Part shown: positions 1 to 10,071 of the stretch, one piece after another
How the letters are laid out: each line of letters begins with the position of its first letter
Position numbering within the stretch: the stretch's first letter is position 1
DNA from: Arenibacter palladensis
GTDB taxonomy: Bacteria > Bacteroidota > Bacteroidia > Flavobacteriales > Flavobacteriaceae
Reading direction: 5' to 3'
Assembly: GCF_900129275.1 (NCBI RefSeq)
Contig: NZ_FQUX01000001.1
Location: 62,001 to 126,000, forward strand
DNA length: 64,000 nucleotides
Position numbers and translations under genes: made by a program
Notes under the pieces: model-generated
Told to the model about the DNA's origin: nothing
The model's input: only the letters and a program-made list of their open reading frames with translations
Database searches by the model: none

Positions 1-378
1 AGGATTGTTTATAGTCCCTTGATAAAATGCATTATGGGCCCCTTCCCTCCTATTCAAAGTAATAAAAGTATTATTGATCATGGGGCTATTGACATCCCTT
101 TTCTTATTTCGGACAGGTGTCAAAAAAGAATCACCCATCATAAATATAGACATGTTATCATTTAAAGGAAAGGAAATTACCCCATCCGCACCAGTTACCC
201 CAAGGCTATCAACAATTACCAAATCGTCAAAATATGGTGCCTTGGTTACTTCGCGAAGCTTATCGCGATTTTCAGTATTTAAAGGATTCACTTTTTTTCT
301 AGTTGCGCAGGAAACCACAAAAAAAGCAAGAATAAATACAAATCCCTTTAAAATGACATTAACCCTTGATCTATCCAT
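1..378 (-). CDS. Secreted lipoprotein, N-terminal part only (cut by window edge)
   Basis: An open frame runs leftward from an ATG at 378 to the window edge (126 codons, no stop). It begins with a lipoprotein signal peptide: charged MDRSRVN, a hydrophobic stretch, then the lipobox-like FVVSC with the acceptor Cys near residue 24. The mature part contains DDLVIVDSLGVTGADGV, then MMGDSFLTPVR and SPMINNTFITL. The GDSF...MINNTF pattern resembles secreted five-bladed beta-propeller proteins (DUF4185/DUF5005 type, related to GH43/GH117-like folds), but that is memory-based pattern matching. It probably acts at the outer membrane on carbohydrate, in keeping with its neighbours. It is transcribed away from the GH92 gene. 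The body of the gene is not visible, so its exact family is unknown. Confidence 0.7.
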   Translation of the reverse strand, partial: MDRSRVNVILKGFVFILAFFVVSCATRKKVNPLNTENRDKLREVTKAPYFDDLVIVDSLGVTGADGVISFPLNDNMSIFMMGDSFLTPVRNKKRDVNSPMINNTFITLNRREGAHNAFYQGTINNP

Positions 379-699
379 CTCCCCAATTGTGCTTCAAAAT
401 ATTCATTTAACCTGAATGTAAGTTAAAAATTATAGCTAAACACTTTATCCCCGCAAAACACAATGCCCCCTATGGAGCATTAAAAATAATATTGTCCTAA
501 TTTCTGACATTGTCCGCAGATCTACAGCTAAATGTAACCAGCCATCACTAACCTTTACGAAATTTGATACTTGCTGAACAACTAAAAAATGCCTAAACAA
601 ATCTTATGTAAATTATTCAATACTATTTACCGATTATTGCGATTTTAGAATTTAATCTACTAATAATACAAAAAATTCTAAACATTTAGATATATTTAC

Positions 700-715
700 A
701 TATGTTTAAACATAT
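700..715. promoter_or_regulatory. 16-bp perfect palindrome upstream of the GH92 gene
   Basis: ATATGTTTAAACATAT is its own reverse complement and lies about 65 bp before the GH92 start, in a gene-free, AT-rich stretch (379-778) with no other recognisable feature. It overlaps an ATATTAAC octamer (712-719), which matches the first eight bases of the AraC-type box found elsewhere in the locus in reverse orientation. It may be an operator, but AT-rich palindromes arise by chance. Confidence 0.3.
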
Positions 716-778
716 TAACATGAACTTTTAGCAATAATCTTAAATAGAATTATTTTAACACCTATTTTTATTGAATCA

Positions 779-3509
779 ATGAAAAATTTAAAGATTTACC
801 TCGTACTTTTCACAGTACTTTTTAACGCCCAGTTAATTTTTGCCAGACCGTTTAGCATTGCCTCCAAAGCAAAAGTATCTTCCTCTTCACAGTTGGATAA
901 AAGGCATGCTCATGACAATATTAATGACGGTATTATCTCTATTGACGGTAAAGGCAACTGGATGGCTAAAGGAAATGACGCCTGGATAATGTTAAGCTGG
1001 GACAAACCACAATTAGTGGATAAAATAGTTATTTTTAATTCCCCCTCCGAAACCAACAGAATTCTATATGGAAAGTTAGAGTTTAGTGATGGTAGCACTA
1101 TAGATGTGGAATTACCAACCGACGGATCGGCAAAAGCCATTGAATTTGAAGAAAAAAACACAAGTTATGTCCGCTTTAATGCAAATAAAGGCTTAGGGAA
1201 AAATATAGGGCTTTCAGAAATTGAAGTGTATCCTTCCGCCAATCAATATAAGGAGCCCGTAGAATGGGTAGACCCATATATAGAAACCAATAGAGGCCGC
1301 TTTTTTCTATTTATTACCGGTCAACGTCCCTATGGGGTTGTAAGTGCTGCACCAATGACCATAAACTGGAATAACAGCGGAGGAGGTTACGCTCATAAAT
1401 CAAAAGAAATTCTAGGTTTTCCACAGATACATGCCTGGACATTATCTGGACTAAACTTAATGCCCACTTTGGCCAGTATCGATCCCCGTAAAGGCGAGGA
1501 TGAATGGAAGTCACCCTTTAAGCATGATGATGAAATTGTGCAACCGGGCTATCATCGTGTTCATTTACCCAAAAGCAATGTCTGGGTGGAACAAACCGCT
1601 ACCGACCGAGTAAGTTTTTACAAATTTCGTTGGACAAAAGATACAGAAGCACAACTATTACTATCCTTAGGCGGGCTTTTAGGTAACAGTAGAATGACCA
1701 ACCCCAAAATCAAAAGAACTGGTCATTCAGAATTTGAAGGCTCGGTTAGTTCGGTAGATAGGGCTTACAATGTAGGACCCAAGGACGTTAAGATCTATTT
1801 TGTGGTTCAAGTAGATAAAAAATGGACGTCTCTAGATGGTTGGGATGGTGAAAAAGTGCTGAAAAACATTTCCATGCTGGAAGGCGGAGATAGTGCCGGA
1901 ACCACCATGTTATACAATGCCAAAGCCGGGGATGAAGTAAAAATGAAGATTGCCATTTCGTACACAAGTATTGAGAATGCCCGTAACAATCTTAACACGG
2001 AGTGCAGCAACTGGGATTTTGAAAGGGTAAGAAATGACAGTCAAGATATATGGAACGCATGGTTGGGCAAAATAAAAGTTGAGGGGGGAAGTGTTGCCCA
2101 ACGCATCAAGTTTTATACCGACTTATGGCATGTACTATTGGGCCGCCACCGTATAAACGATGTAAATGGGGACTATCCCGACAGGACTACTGGTGTAACA
2201 AAATCCACAGGAAACTTGACAGATGGATTCACCACTGAAGCGAATTTTAAAGTAAGAAATCCAGGGAAGGATGCCGAGGGAAAAGTGAAACACAACATGT
2301 ACAATTCAGATGCCTGGTGGTTAACACAATGGAATTTAAATGTCTTGTGGGGATTGGCTTGGCCCGAGATACAAGATGATATGGCCTCTTCTATGGTCGC
2401 CTATTCCAACAATGGCGGTTTACTTCCGCGAGGTCCGTCTGGTGGTGGGTACTCCTATATTATGACCGGGTCTCCAGCCACCAATTTAATCGTAAGTACT
2501 TTTATGAAAGATATCTTAACAAAGACCGATCCCGAAAACGCTTTTGAACAGATAAAGAAGAATCATCTACCCGGAGGCATGATGGGAGGAGGCGAATTTT
2601 TTGCCCATGACCTTAAGTTTTACATTGATAATGGTTGGTGGCCAAACAACGCAGGAATCAATATTGAAGCCGCTTTTCAGGATTGGGGGGCCGCCCAAAT
2701 GGCCAAGAAACTTGGCAGGACCGATGATTTCGATTACTTCTGGGCAAGGTCAAAGTCTTGGAAAAACTGTTATGAACCAAATCAAAAACTATTATTTCCC
2801 AAAAATCACAAAGGAGAATTTACTACTACCGACCCCTTGGAGAACTGGGGCTATGTAGAGGCCAACGCCTGGCAAGCAACTTGGGGAGTATCACATGACA
2901 TTGCGGGATTGGCTTCATTGATGGGTGGTAATACAGAGTTGCAGAATAAACTGAACGAAGCCTTTGAACAAGGAGAAAAAAGTGATTTTGTATACAGCTA
3001 TGGAAAAGGTTATGTTAGTTATGCCAACCAGCCAGGTTGTTCAAATGCCCATGTATTTAGCTATGCCGATGCTCCATGGCTTACACAATATTGGGTACGA
3101 CAGGTAAATGAAAAAGCATACGGTGGCATTACCCCTGATTTAGGCTGGGGGGGGACATGATGAGGATCAGGGCCAAATGGGTGGTGTGAGTGCTCTAATG
3201 TCTATTGGCCTATTTAATATCGTTGGAACGGAGTCCACGAAACCTTACTATGAAATTACGGCCCCCGTTTTTGATAAAGTGACCATTGGGCTAGACAACC
3301 AATATTATAAAGGAAAAGAATTTGTTATTAAAACCCATAACAACTCCAAAGAAAATTGCTATATCCAAAAAGCAACACTAAATGGGGAAAAGCTGGACAA
3401 TTTTTGGTTTTATCACGAACAATTCGCCGCAGGGGGGGAATTGGAAATTTGGTTAGGAAATACACCAAATAAAAACTGGGGATTGCGAAACAATCCTCCG
3501 GTAGATTAA
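779..3509 (+). CDS. GH92 alpha-mannosidase with N-terminal discoidin-like domain, interrupted by a frameshift
   Basis: Signal peptide (MKNLKIYLVLFTVLFNAQLIFA), then a discoidin/F5-8C-like domain (about residues 25-155), then the GH92 catalytic region. Family signatures are visible: SDAWWLTQWNLNVLWGL, LLPRGPSGGGYSYIMTGSPA, GGGEFFAHDLKFYIDNGWWP and GYVEANAWQATWGVSHD, with the likely catalytic Glu near residue 694. GH92 enzymes are calcium-dependent exo-alpha-mannosidases. The first frame stops at 3160 just after a run of eight G (3147-3154). Removing one G restores ...LGWGGHDEDQGQMGGVSAL and continues without interruption to a stop at 3509. The GHDEDQGQM motif corresponds to the GNDDCGQMSAWY segment carrying the catalytic-base aspartates in GH92, so the product of the first frame should be inactive. 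The cause may be a real mutation, slippage, or a sequencing error. Confidence 0.85.
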
Positions 3510-3541
3510 TTATACAAGCTAAGCAAATATGCTGGACAATA

Positions 3542-3592
3542 AAATAAGGGGTTTGGTTTTTAAAAAAATTAAACCCTTATTTAGTGTACTCC
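3542..3592 (+). terminator. Possible terminator after the GH92 gene
   Basis: AATAAGGG...CCCTTATT arms, extended by GTTT/AAAC, form a stem with an AT-rich loop 33 bp after the GH92 stop, followed by TTTAGTG. The T-tract is short, so this is tentative. The rest of 3510-3840 shows no convincing gene. Confidence 0.35.
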
Positions 3593-3846
3593 ACAAATCC
3601 ATTCATTTTATAGACGCCCAAGTGACAAATGGGCACTTCTTTTTAAGCTCCCACTCGCGCCAAATAGTTTATGAATTTCAGTACGGTAGCGGCTGTACAA
3701 TTAATGTAGGTTCGGGCTAATGATTTCTACGGAAAAAATAAATTAAAATATCAACCAAATGGGTCTGCCCTTTATAGATGAAAATAAGGTTCAAAGCAAA
3801 AAGACAATAAAATATACGACCGAGAAATTCTTCGAATTCAACTTTG

Positions 3847-3911
3847 GTTAATATACTTTCAAAATCTGAAAATGACACTTAAAATTAAAGCGTAATAATC
3901 ACTTAAATTCG
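3847..3911 (+). promoter_or_regulatory. AraC-type operator and activator-dependent promoter before the DUF1549/DUF1501 pair
   Basis: Box GTTAATATACTTTC at 3847-3860 differs at one base from the 14-bp box found four more times in the locus. The second half-site GAAAATG starts 21 bp after the first. A -7-like TAAATTCG begins at 3904, exactly 57 nt after the box start as at the other four sites, and no -33 TTTG is present. The leader to the ATG at 4210 would be about 290 nt. It contains only a 39-codon open frame (3930-4049) that I do not recognise. Confidence 0.6.
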
Positions 3912-4209
3912 TACTGTTTCTGTTTCAATATGCCGCCGGTTCTTCTGTCTTATTTCGATATGGCCCAGTGCTTTCTAAATAGAAAAATTATTGATACTAA
4001 ACGTCTTAAGGACAACATACAAAAGTTGAAGACCCGAACGACTATTTGATTCCCCACTTTAGCATGGAGACAGCCAAAAAACTAGAAATTTAACCCTAAA
4101 AAGTGGACATTGGATTAAGCACCCGTAAAATATTTGTGAAACAAAACATAAATTAAGAAAGCAACTATTATAGATTACATTGTCTATATGTCATTATAAA
4201 CTCATATTA

Positions 4210-6594
4210 ATGAAAATAAAATTTAATTCCAAAAGCACCATAAGTTGGTTACCATACTTCGCAATCCCGTTTATTATTCTTTTGGCCGTTAAATACAGTA
4301 CCAAGAGCTATAAAAACGAGTATGTGGCAATAAATCAATCAGGGTCCAATGTGGATAGCGAAGAGATAATCACACCGGCCAAACTACCTGATAGCGTAGA
4401 TTTTATTTTTCACATAAAACCCATACTCTCAGATAGATGCTTTTTATGTCATGGGCCAGATGAAGGTACAAGAGAAGGTGGTTTGCGTTTGGACACACAA
4501 GAAGGAGCTTTTGCTGCCATAGGTAAAAATTTGGATAAACATGCTATAGTTCCGGGAAATCCGGAAAATAGTCAACTGATATCACGCATCAACGAGACTG
4601 ATTCAGAAAAAATAATGCCCCCTACCTCGTCCAATCTTACACTTACAGAATATGAGAAAAAGTTACTGAACAAATGGATAGAGCAAGGGGCTCAATGGAA
4701 AGAACATTGGGCGTTTGAACCGCCTAAACCAATAAGCCTTCCAAAAATACATAATCCCGATTGGGCTACAAATGAGATTGACTATTTTATATCAAAGCGC
4801 TTGGAATTGGAGGGATTGGAACCATCGCACGAAGCCAAAAAGGAAAAATTAATTAGGAAGCTATATTTTGACCTGACTGGTCTTCCCCCATCAATTGAAG
4901 ACTTAGATGCTTTTTTATCGGACACCAGCTCCAACGCCTATGAAAAGGTAGTGGATAGGTTATTGGAATCTACTGCATACGGTGAAAGGATGGCGGCCAA
5001 CTGGTTAGACTTGTCAAGGTATGGAGACACCCATGGCTACCAAGAAGATTATGAGCGGACTATGTGGCCTTGGAGAGACTGGGTAATTAGTGCCTTTAAT
5101 AGAAATATACCCTACGACGAATTTGTAACCTGGCAAATTGCAGGAGATTTATTGCCAAATTCAACCTTAGAGCAAATTGTAGCCACAGGATTTAACAGAA
5201 ATCATAAGATTACCCAAGAAGGTGGAGTCATAGACGAAGAGTATCGCGTAGAATACGTAATGGATAGAACGAGTACAACCGCCAAAGCCTTTTTGGGCTT
5301 AACCATGGAGTGCGCTCGTTGTCATGATCATAAATACGATCCCATTTCCCAAAAAGAGTTTTTTGGTTTCTACAGTTTTTTCAATAAGGTAAATGAAAAA
5401 GGAGTTATTGAATTTAAAGAAATTCCTGAGCCTAAAATCGAAATTACCCAAAAGGAAATTGATCAAACACTAGCCTTTATAAATATGCCGGATTCTATTT
5501 CAAAACTAGGATTAATGGTAATGAGAGATGACGCAGCAGACCGTAAAACTTATCTATTAAATAGAGGCGTTTATGACGCTCCCAATAAAGAAGAAGAAAT
5601 TATACCGCACACTCCAAAAAGTGTTTTGCCTTTCACGGATCAATACCCCAAGAACAGATTGGGCTTGGCACAATGGCTTTTCAAAGAAGATAATCCATTA
5701 ACGGCCAGGGTAGCAGTAAATAGGATGTGGCAACAGATTTTTGGTGTGGGCATAGTATCTACATCCGATGATTTTGGAAATCAAGGAGCATTGCCCTCAC
5801 ATCCAGAGCTTCTAGATTGGTTGGCAATCACCTTTAGAGAAGAGGGTTGGGATATGAAAAAATTGTATAAGCGAATGGTCTTGTCGAGTACATACCGCCA
5901 AACATCTAAAGTAAGTTCTGAGTTATTAAGAAGAGACCCTTATAATAAATTATTAGCACGCAGCTCTCGTAGTAAACTTACCTCGGAAATGATTAGGGAT
6001 AACATGCTTGCGGTAAGCGACTTATTGGTCAAAAAAATAGGGGGACCAAGTGTGAAGCCATACCAACCAGAGGGTTTGTGGGAAGAAACATCCTCTGGGG
6101 TAGAAGGTTTACTTCTTAAATATATTCCGGACACAGGAGAAAATGGATTTAGAAGAAGTCTATATACATTTTGGAAACGAACGGTACCTCCTCCTGCTAT
6201 GTTAATATTTGATTCGCCCACAAGGGACTTATGCGAGGTAAAACGCCAAAAAACAAGTACACCTTTACAGGCTTTGGTCATGATGAACGACCCCCAGTTA
6301 ATGGAAGCATCTAAAAACCTTGCCAACAAAGTACTGAACAATACTTCTATGAACGAAGCTGACAGAATAAAATATATCTTCAGAAAAATAACCTCTCGTT
6401 TTCCCGAAGAACAGGAGATCAATCGACTCCAAAACTATTTACACGAAACAAGGAATAACAGTACAGATGATAATCAGGATCATGACATTGCCAAAAAGGC
6501 AGAAGCACAGAACACTACTTCTAAAGATTTGAGGGCATATACCAATTTGATCAGCCTAATTTTCAATCTTGATGAATCAATAATTAAAGGGTAA
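4210..6594 (+). CDS. Planctomycete-type cytochrome c / DUF1549 / DUF1553 protein
   Basis: The ATG at 4210 is chosen because the in-frame TTG at 4180 lacks support and 4210 starts directly before a membrane anchor (WLPYFAIPFIILLAVKYS, residues 13-30). The PSCyt1 haem motif CFLCH follows at residues 77-81, then DUF1549 (PSCyt2, including YFDLTGLPPS and NWLDLSRYGDTHGYQ), a second haem c motif CARCH at 368-372, and DUF1553 (PSD1, including NPLTARVAVNRMWQQIFG and TSTPLQALVMMND). This architecture is typical of Planctomycetes and Verrucomicrobia, where it sits near sulfatases and glycan enzymes. Its biochemical role is not established; periplasmic redox chemistry on a glycan-derived substrate is a guess. 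The stop lies 4 bp before the DUF1501 gene, so the two are co-transcribed. Confidence 0.9.
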   Translation: MKIKFNSKSTISWLPYFAIPFIILLAVKYSTKSYKNEYVAINQSGSNVDSEEIITPAKLPDSVDFIFHIKPILSDRCFLCHGPDEGTREGGLRLDTQEGAFAAIGKNLDKHAIVPGNPENSQLISRINETDSEKIMPPTSSNLTLTEYEKKLLNKWIEQGAQWKEHWAFEPPKPISLPKIHNPDWATNEIDYFISKRLELEGLEPSHEAKKEKLIRKLYFDLTGLPPSIEDLDAFLSDTSSNAYEKVVDRLLESTAYGERMAANWLDLSRYGDTHGYQEDYERTMWPWRDWVISAFNRNIPYDEFVTWQIAGDLLPNSTLEQIVATGFNRNHKITQEGGVIDEEYRVEYVMDRTSTTAKAFLGLTMECARCHDHKYDPISQKEFFGFYSFFNKVNEKGVIEFKEIPEPKIEITQKEIDQTLAFINMPDSISKLGLMVMRDDAADRKTYLLNRGVYDAPNKEEEIIPHTPKSVLPFTDQYPKNRLGLAQWLFKEDNPLTARVAVNRMWQQIFGVGIVSTSDDFGNQGALPSHPELLDWLAITFREEGWDMKKLYKRMVLSSTYRQTSKVSSELLRRDPYNKLLARSSRSKLTSEMIRDNMLAVSDLLVKKIGGPSVKPYQPEGLWEETSSGVEGLLLKYIPDTGENGFRRSLYTFWKRTVPPPAMLIFDSPTRDLCEVKRQKTSTPLQALVMMNDPQLMEASKNLANKVLNNTSMNEADRIKYIFRKITSRFPEEQEINRLQNYLHETRNNSTDDNQDHDIAKKAEAQNTTSKDLRAYTNLISLIFNLDESIIKG

Positions 6595-6598
6595 CATT

Positions 6599-8062
6599 AT
6601 GGATGAAATCACTAAACATTTTCTGAATAACAATAGGCGTCAATTTATAAAAAAAATGGGCGTGGGACTCGGAGGGCTCGCTGTAGCCTCCATGATTGAC
6701 CCTCTATCTTTAGCTGGAGGTCATAAAAGTGTAGCTCAGAACATCTTACCTGCAAAAGCACTTCATTTTGCACCAAAGGCCAAACGTGTTATATATCTAT
6801 TTCAAAGTGGCGGTCCCTCACAACTTGAGCTTTTTGATTATAAACCCCTCCTGAGCAAAATGAGGGGAGAAGATTTGCCAGATTCTGTTAGACAAGGTCA
6901 ACGACTAACTGGAATGACCGCTGGCCAAGACAGATTTCCATTAGTAGGCAGTCAATTTAAGTTTGATCAATATGGACAATCAAGAGCTTGGGTGAGTGAA
7001 CTTATGCCCCATACCGCTAAAATTGTAGATGACCTGTGCTTTGTAAAATCGGTACACACAGAAGCCATTAATCACGACCCGGCAATAACATTTTTCCAAA
7101 CCGGTTCCCAGCAAACCGGGAGACCAAGCATGGGCTCGTGGTTTAGTTATGGGCTAGGTAGTTTAAATGACAATCTACCAACGTTTTCGGTACTTTTATC
7201 AAGAGGTACTGGGCGTCCGGTAGCACAACCTTTGTACTCCAGACTTTGGGGAAATGGATTTTTAAGTTCACTTCATCAAGGCGTACAATTTAGATCGGGT
7301 AAAGACCCTGTTTTATACCTTAAAAACCCAGAAGGAATCAGCAAAACGGATAGACGCTTAATGTTAGATCATATTAGCGAACTAAATATGAAACAAGAAG
7401 CTGAATTTGGCGATCCAGAGATAGGCAGTAGGGTTGCACAATATGAAATGGCTTACCGTATGCAAACTTCAGTACCAGAAACAATGAATGTTGAAGACGA
7501 ACCAGACTACATTTTTGATATGTACGGAGAAGATTCCAGACGCCCAGGTACTTATGCCGCTAATTGTTTATTGGCCAGAAGACTTGCCGAAAGAGATGTT
7601 AGGTTTATTCAGCTCTATCACATGGGTTGGGATCAGCACGGTGACCTGCCCGGAGACATCACCAACCAATCAAAAGACGTGGATCAAGCTACTGCGGCCC
7701 TAATACAAGACCTAAAACAAAGAGGGTTGCTAGATGATACCCTAGTAATCTGGGGAGGAGAATTTGGAAGAACCAATTATTGCCAAGGCACAATGACCCA
7801 AACAAATTATGGACGGGATCATCACCCAAAATGTTTTACCATGTTTATGGCAGGGGGAGGTGTAAAACCAGGGTTTACTTATGGAGAAACCGACGATTTT
7901 GGATACAACGTTACCAGAGATCCGGTTCATGTTCATGACATTCAAGCAACTATAATGCATCAAATGGGAATAGACCACACAAAATTAACGTACAAACATC
8001 AAGGACGTAGATTCCGGTTAACTGATGTTAGCGGACATGTTGTGCAAGATATCCTTACTTAA
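6599..8062 (+). CDS. DUF1501 family protein with Tat-like signal
   Basis: 487 residues. The N-terminus NRRQFIKKMGVGLGGLAVAS resembles a twin-arginine export signal (RRQF), which would fit export of a folded, metal-containing protein. DUF1501 belongs to the alkaline phosphatase/sulfatase-like fold. Visible family segments are FQSGGPSQLELFDYKP, INHDPAITFFQTG, MGWDQHGDL, VIWGGEFGRT and GRDHHPKCFTMFMAGGG, which carry the His/Asp residues expected at the metal site. It starts 4 bp after the DUF1549/DUF1553 gene; this pairing recurs in Planctomycetes. The substrate is unknown. Confidence 0.9.
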   Translation: MDEITKHFLNNNRRQFIKKMGVGLGGLAVASMIDPLSLAGGHKSVAQNILPAKALHFAPKAKRVIYLFQSGGPSQLELFDYKPLLSKMRGEDLPDSVRQGQRLTGMTAGQDRFPLVGSQFKFDQYGQSRAWVSELMPHTAKIVDDLCFVKSVHTEAINHDPAITFFQTGSQQTGRPSMGSWFSYGLGSLNDNLPTFSVLLSRGTGRPVAQPLYSRLWGNGFLSSLHQGVQFRSGKDPVLYLKNPEGISKTDRRLMLDHISELNMKQEAEFGDPEIGSRVAQYEMAYRMQTSVPETMNVEDEPDYIFDMYGEDSRRPGTYAANCLLARRLAERDVRFIQLYHMGWDQHGDLPGDITNQSKDVDQATAALIQDLKQRGLLDDTLVIWGGEFGRTNYCQGTMTQTNYGRDHHPKCFTMFMAGGGVKPGFTYGETDDFGYNVTRDPVHVHDIQATIMHQMGIDHTKLTYKHQGRRFRLTDVSGHVVQDILT

Positions 8063-8123
8063 CGGAGCTTGTATTTACAAAAGAAAAAGTCTTCATAAAA
8101 CCACTATGGCCATACAATTTAGA

Positions 8124-8134
8124 GGGGGGGGGGG
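8124..8134. repeat. Run of 11 G in the intergenic region
   Basis: An uninterrupted G11 tract in an AT-rich, gene-free region (8063-8452). It is the longest G run in the window and one of two such runs in the locus, the other breaking the GH92 gene. Otherwise the 390-bp gap shows only AT-rich sequence and no clear promoter for the next gene. Confidence 0.9.
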
Positions 8135-8452
8135 CATATACAAAAACCTATTTTGCTTGGCACTTTAAAGTTGTTAGGCCAGTACATAACACCAATACAA
8201 TAAGGGAATTGGAATTAATTTCGAATTAAATTGAAAAAATTTCGCTTTTTACATCAAAGTTTCCAACATATCGTTATCTCGAACTGCGGTGAATATCGAT
8301 GTATTTTTAAGTATATATATTTTTACTCTCCCTGCTAAATTTCAAAATACAAAATGTAGCAACACTCAACCTGGTAGTTTAATATAATTCACAATCCAAA
8401 CTTTAATTTGATCAACCAAAAAAACTAAACCCTATTTAAAAATTTGCATTCA

Positions 8453-9850
8453 ATGAACAAAAGGAATATAAAATATTATACCCTTCCAGCTGCAATAATA
8501 ATATTGTTAATCATATTGTTGACCAATGAGGATCTTGCCAATAAGATAATTCCTTCTTTAGGTCGATTACATCCTTTGGTTTTACACTTGCCTATTGGAG
8601 CCCTAATCCTAACCTTTTTTCTATATGTGTTAAGCCGTCTAAAAGGTGAATATCCTAAAAACATCATTACTATTGCCCTAGGTTTTTCTTCTTTCTTTTC
8701 TATCCTTGCCTGTATTTTTGGATATATTTTATCATTGGAAGGTGGGTATACCGAACAAACCTTGGATATTCATTTATGGGTCGGTATTCTTACAGCAGTC
8801 CTAATTACCCTGTTGTTTGCTGTAAGCACCTCCAAAAGCAAACGCCCTAGCGTACTTTTTTTACCCTTGTTTATAGTAACTATTTGTGCTATTAGCGTGG
8901 CTGGACATTATGGTAGTGTGCTAACACATGGTTCCGATTTTTTGACCGAATTCATGGAGTCCCCGGAAATAGAAAAGCCTATAACCAATATAGATAGCCT
9001 AAAACTATATGATAATGTTGTGCATAAAATTTTTGATAACAAGTGTATTGAATGTCACAATACAACAAAGAAAAAAGGTGGTCTCTCATTAGTTTCAAAA
9101 CACAATTTACTATTGGGAGGAGATTCTGGTATGGCTATCGAAAAACACAATGCGCACGAAAGCTTGTTATTTGAATTATGTACGCTCCCCATAACAGATG
9201 ATAATCATATGCCTCCAGAAGGAAAACCACAACTTACAAAGAAAGAGCTATGGCTTATTAAATACTGGATCAATACATCGGATGACAGAGATGATAAAGT
9301 TGCTTCACTTCCAAAAAATGATACCCTTAACAACTATTTAAAAGACTATTTAATCATTGACGAAATATTGATAAAAGAAGCCTCTGAAGAAGCTATAACT
9401 GCCGTTATTGCCAAAGGATTTACAATTCGAAAACTTACCCCAAAAAACGGTGGGCTATGGATAACATATAAGAATAAAAAACTCCCTGATGATGGAATAA
9501 ATAGTTTAATACAACTCAAGGACCAAATTGTTGAACTTGATTTGGGAAACACAGATCTATCGGATGACATGACAAATGCTTTGAAAAATATGCAAAATTT
9601 GGTTACTTTAAAACTTAACAAAACAAATATTACTGACCTAACTTTAAATAATTTGACTGGACTTAAACAATTAAAGACTATTGTTATACACCATACCAGC
9701 ATCAGCAACGAAGGAATCAAAAACTTATTGACCAATATTTCTCCTGATCAAATTTATGCTTGGAAAACAAATATTGACCATACCGATTTACAACTATTGA
9801 AAAATGAATATGCCACCCATATAAATTTAGGCACGTCAAAAACAAAGTAA
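8453..9850 (+). CDS. DUF2231 membrane protein fused to a PSCyt1 haem domain and leucine-rich repeats
   Basis: The ATG at 8453 is preferred over the in-frame TTG at 8444. The N-terminal 170 residues hold about five membrane segments of the DUF2231 type (LGRLHPLVLHLPIGALIL, FSILACIFGYILSLEGGY, HLWVGILTAVLITLLF). Then a periplasmic PSCyt1-like domain with CIECH at residues 198-202 and the NHMPPEGKPQLTKKE segment. The C-terminal about 170 residues contain leucine-rich repeats (LVTLKLNKTNITDLTLNNLTG). Such fusions occur with DUF1549/DUF1501 proteins in Planctomycetes. It may pass electrons to or from the soluble partners encoded upstream; this is inference from gene order. It stands alone as a transcript, 390 bp after the DUF1501 gene. 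Confidence 0.8.
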   Translation: MNKRNIKYYTLPAAIIILLIILLTNEDLANKIIPSLGRLHPLVLHLPIGALILTFFLYVLSRLKGEYPKNIITIALGFSSFFSILACIFGYILSLEGGYTEQTLDIHLWVGILTAVLITLLFAVSTSKSKRPSVLFLPLFIVTICAISVAGHYGSVLTHGSDFLTEFMESPEIEKPITNIDSLKLYDNVVHKIFDNKCIECHNTTKKKGGLSLVSKHNLLLGGDSGMAIEKHNAHESLLFELCTLPITDDNHMPPEGKPQLTKKELWLIKYWINTSDDRDDKVASLPKNDTLNNYLKDYLIIDEILIKEASEEAITAVIAKGFTIRKLTPKNGGLWITYKNKKLPDDGINSLIQLKDQIVELDLGNTDLSDDMTNALKNMQNLVTLKLNKTNITDLTLNNLTGLKQLKTIVIHHTSISNEGIKNLLTNISPDQIYAWKTNIDHTDLQLLKNEYATHINLGTSKTK

Positions 9851-10071
9851 TATTATCAATAGATATTTAGCTTCCCTTGGAAAGTGGTGATAGAAACGAT
9901 TAAAGCTCGCTAAACCAAGAACTACTCGGTAAACTTGCAAAAACATTTTACCGAAGTTCAGCGGAAAGAGTCCTAGTGTCCAAAGTTGACCTAAATTCAC
10001 CTTCCCCTATATAATTATCATCGACCAAAAGACCATAAAACTTGACAAAACTTTTTGTTATTCTAAATATT

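Noticed and set aside
74..415. Plus-strand 113-residue frame
   Set aside because: It is the antisense of the lipoprotein gene that runs leftward from 378, which has a clear signal peptide and domain-like sequence.
655..719. Possible sixth AraC box (minus strand, GTTAATATGTTTAA from 719) for the left-edge lipoprotein
   Set aside because: Only about nine of fourteen bases match and the sequence 57 nt away (TAGTAGAT) lacks TTTG.
3529..3720. 63-residue plus-strand frame after the GH92 gene
   Set aside because: It overlaps the probable terminator, has no recognisable domain, and its composition looks like translated intergenic sequence.
3930..4049. 39-codon frame in the leader of the DUF1549 gene
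   Set aside because: No recognisable family; could be a leader peptide or an eroded remnant, not enough evidence for a gene.
5940..6422. 160-residue minus-strand frame
   Set aside because: Antisense of the DUF1549/DUF1553 gene with no domain of its own.
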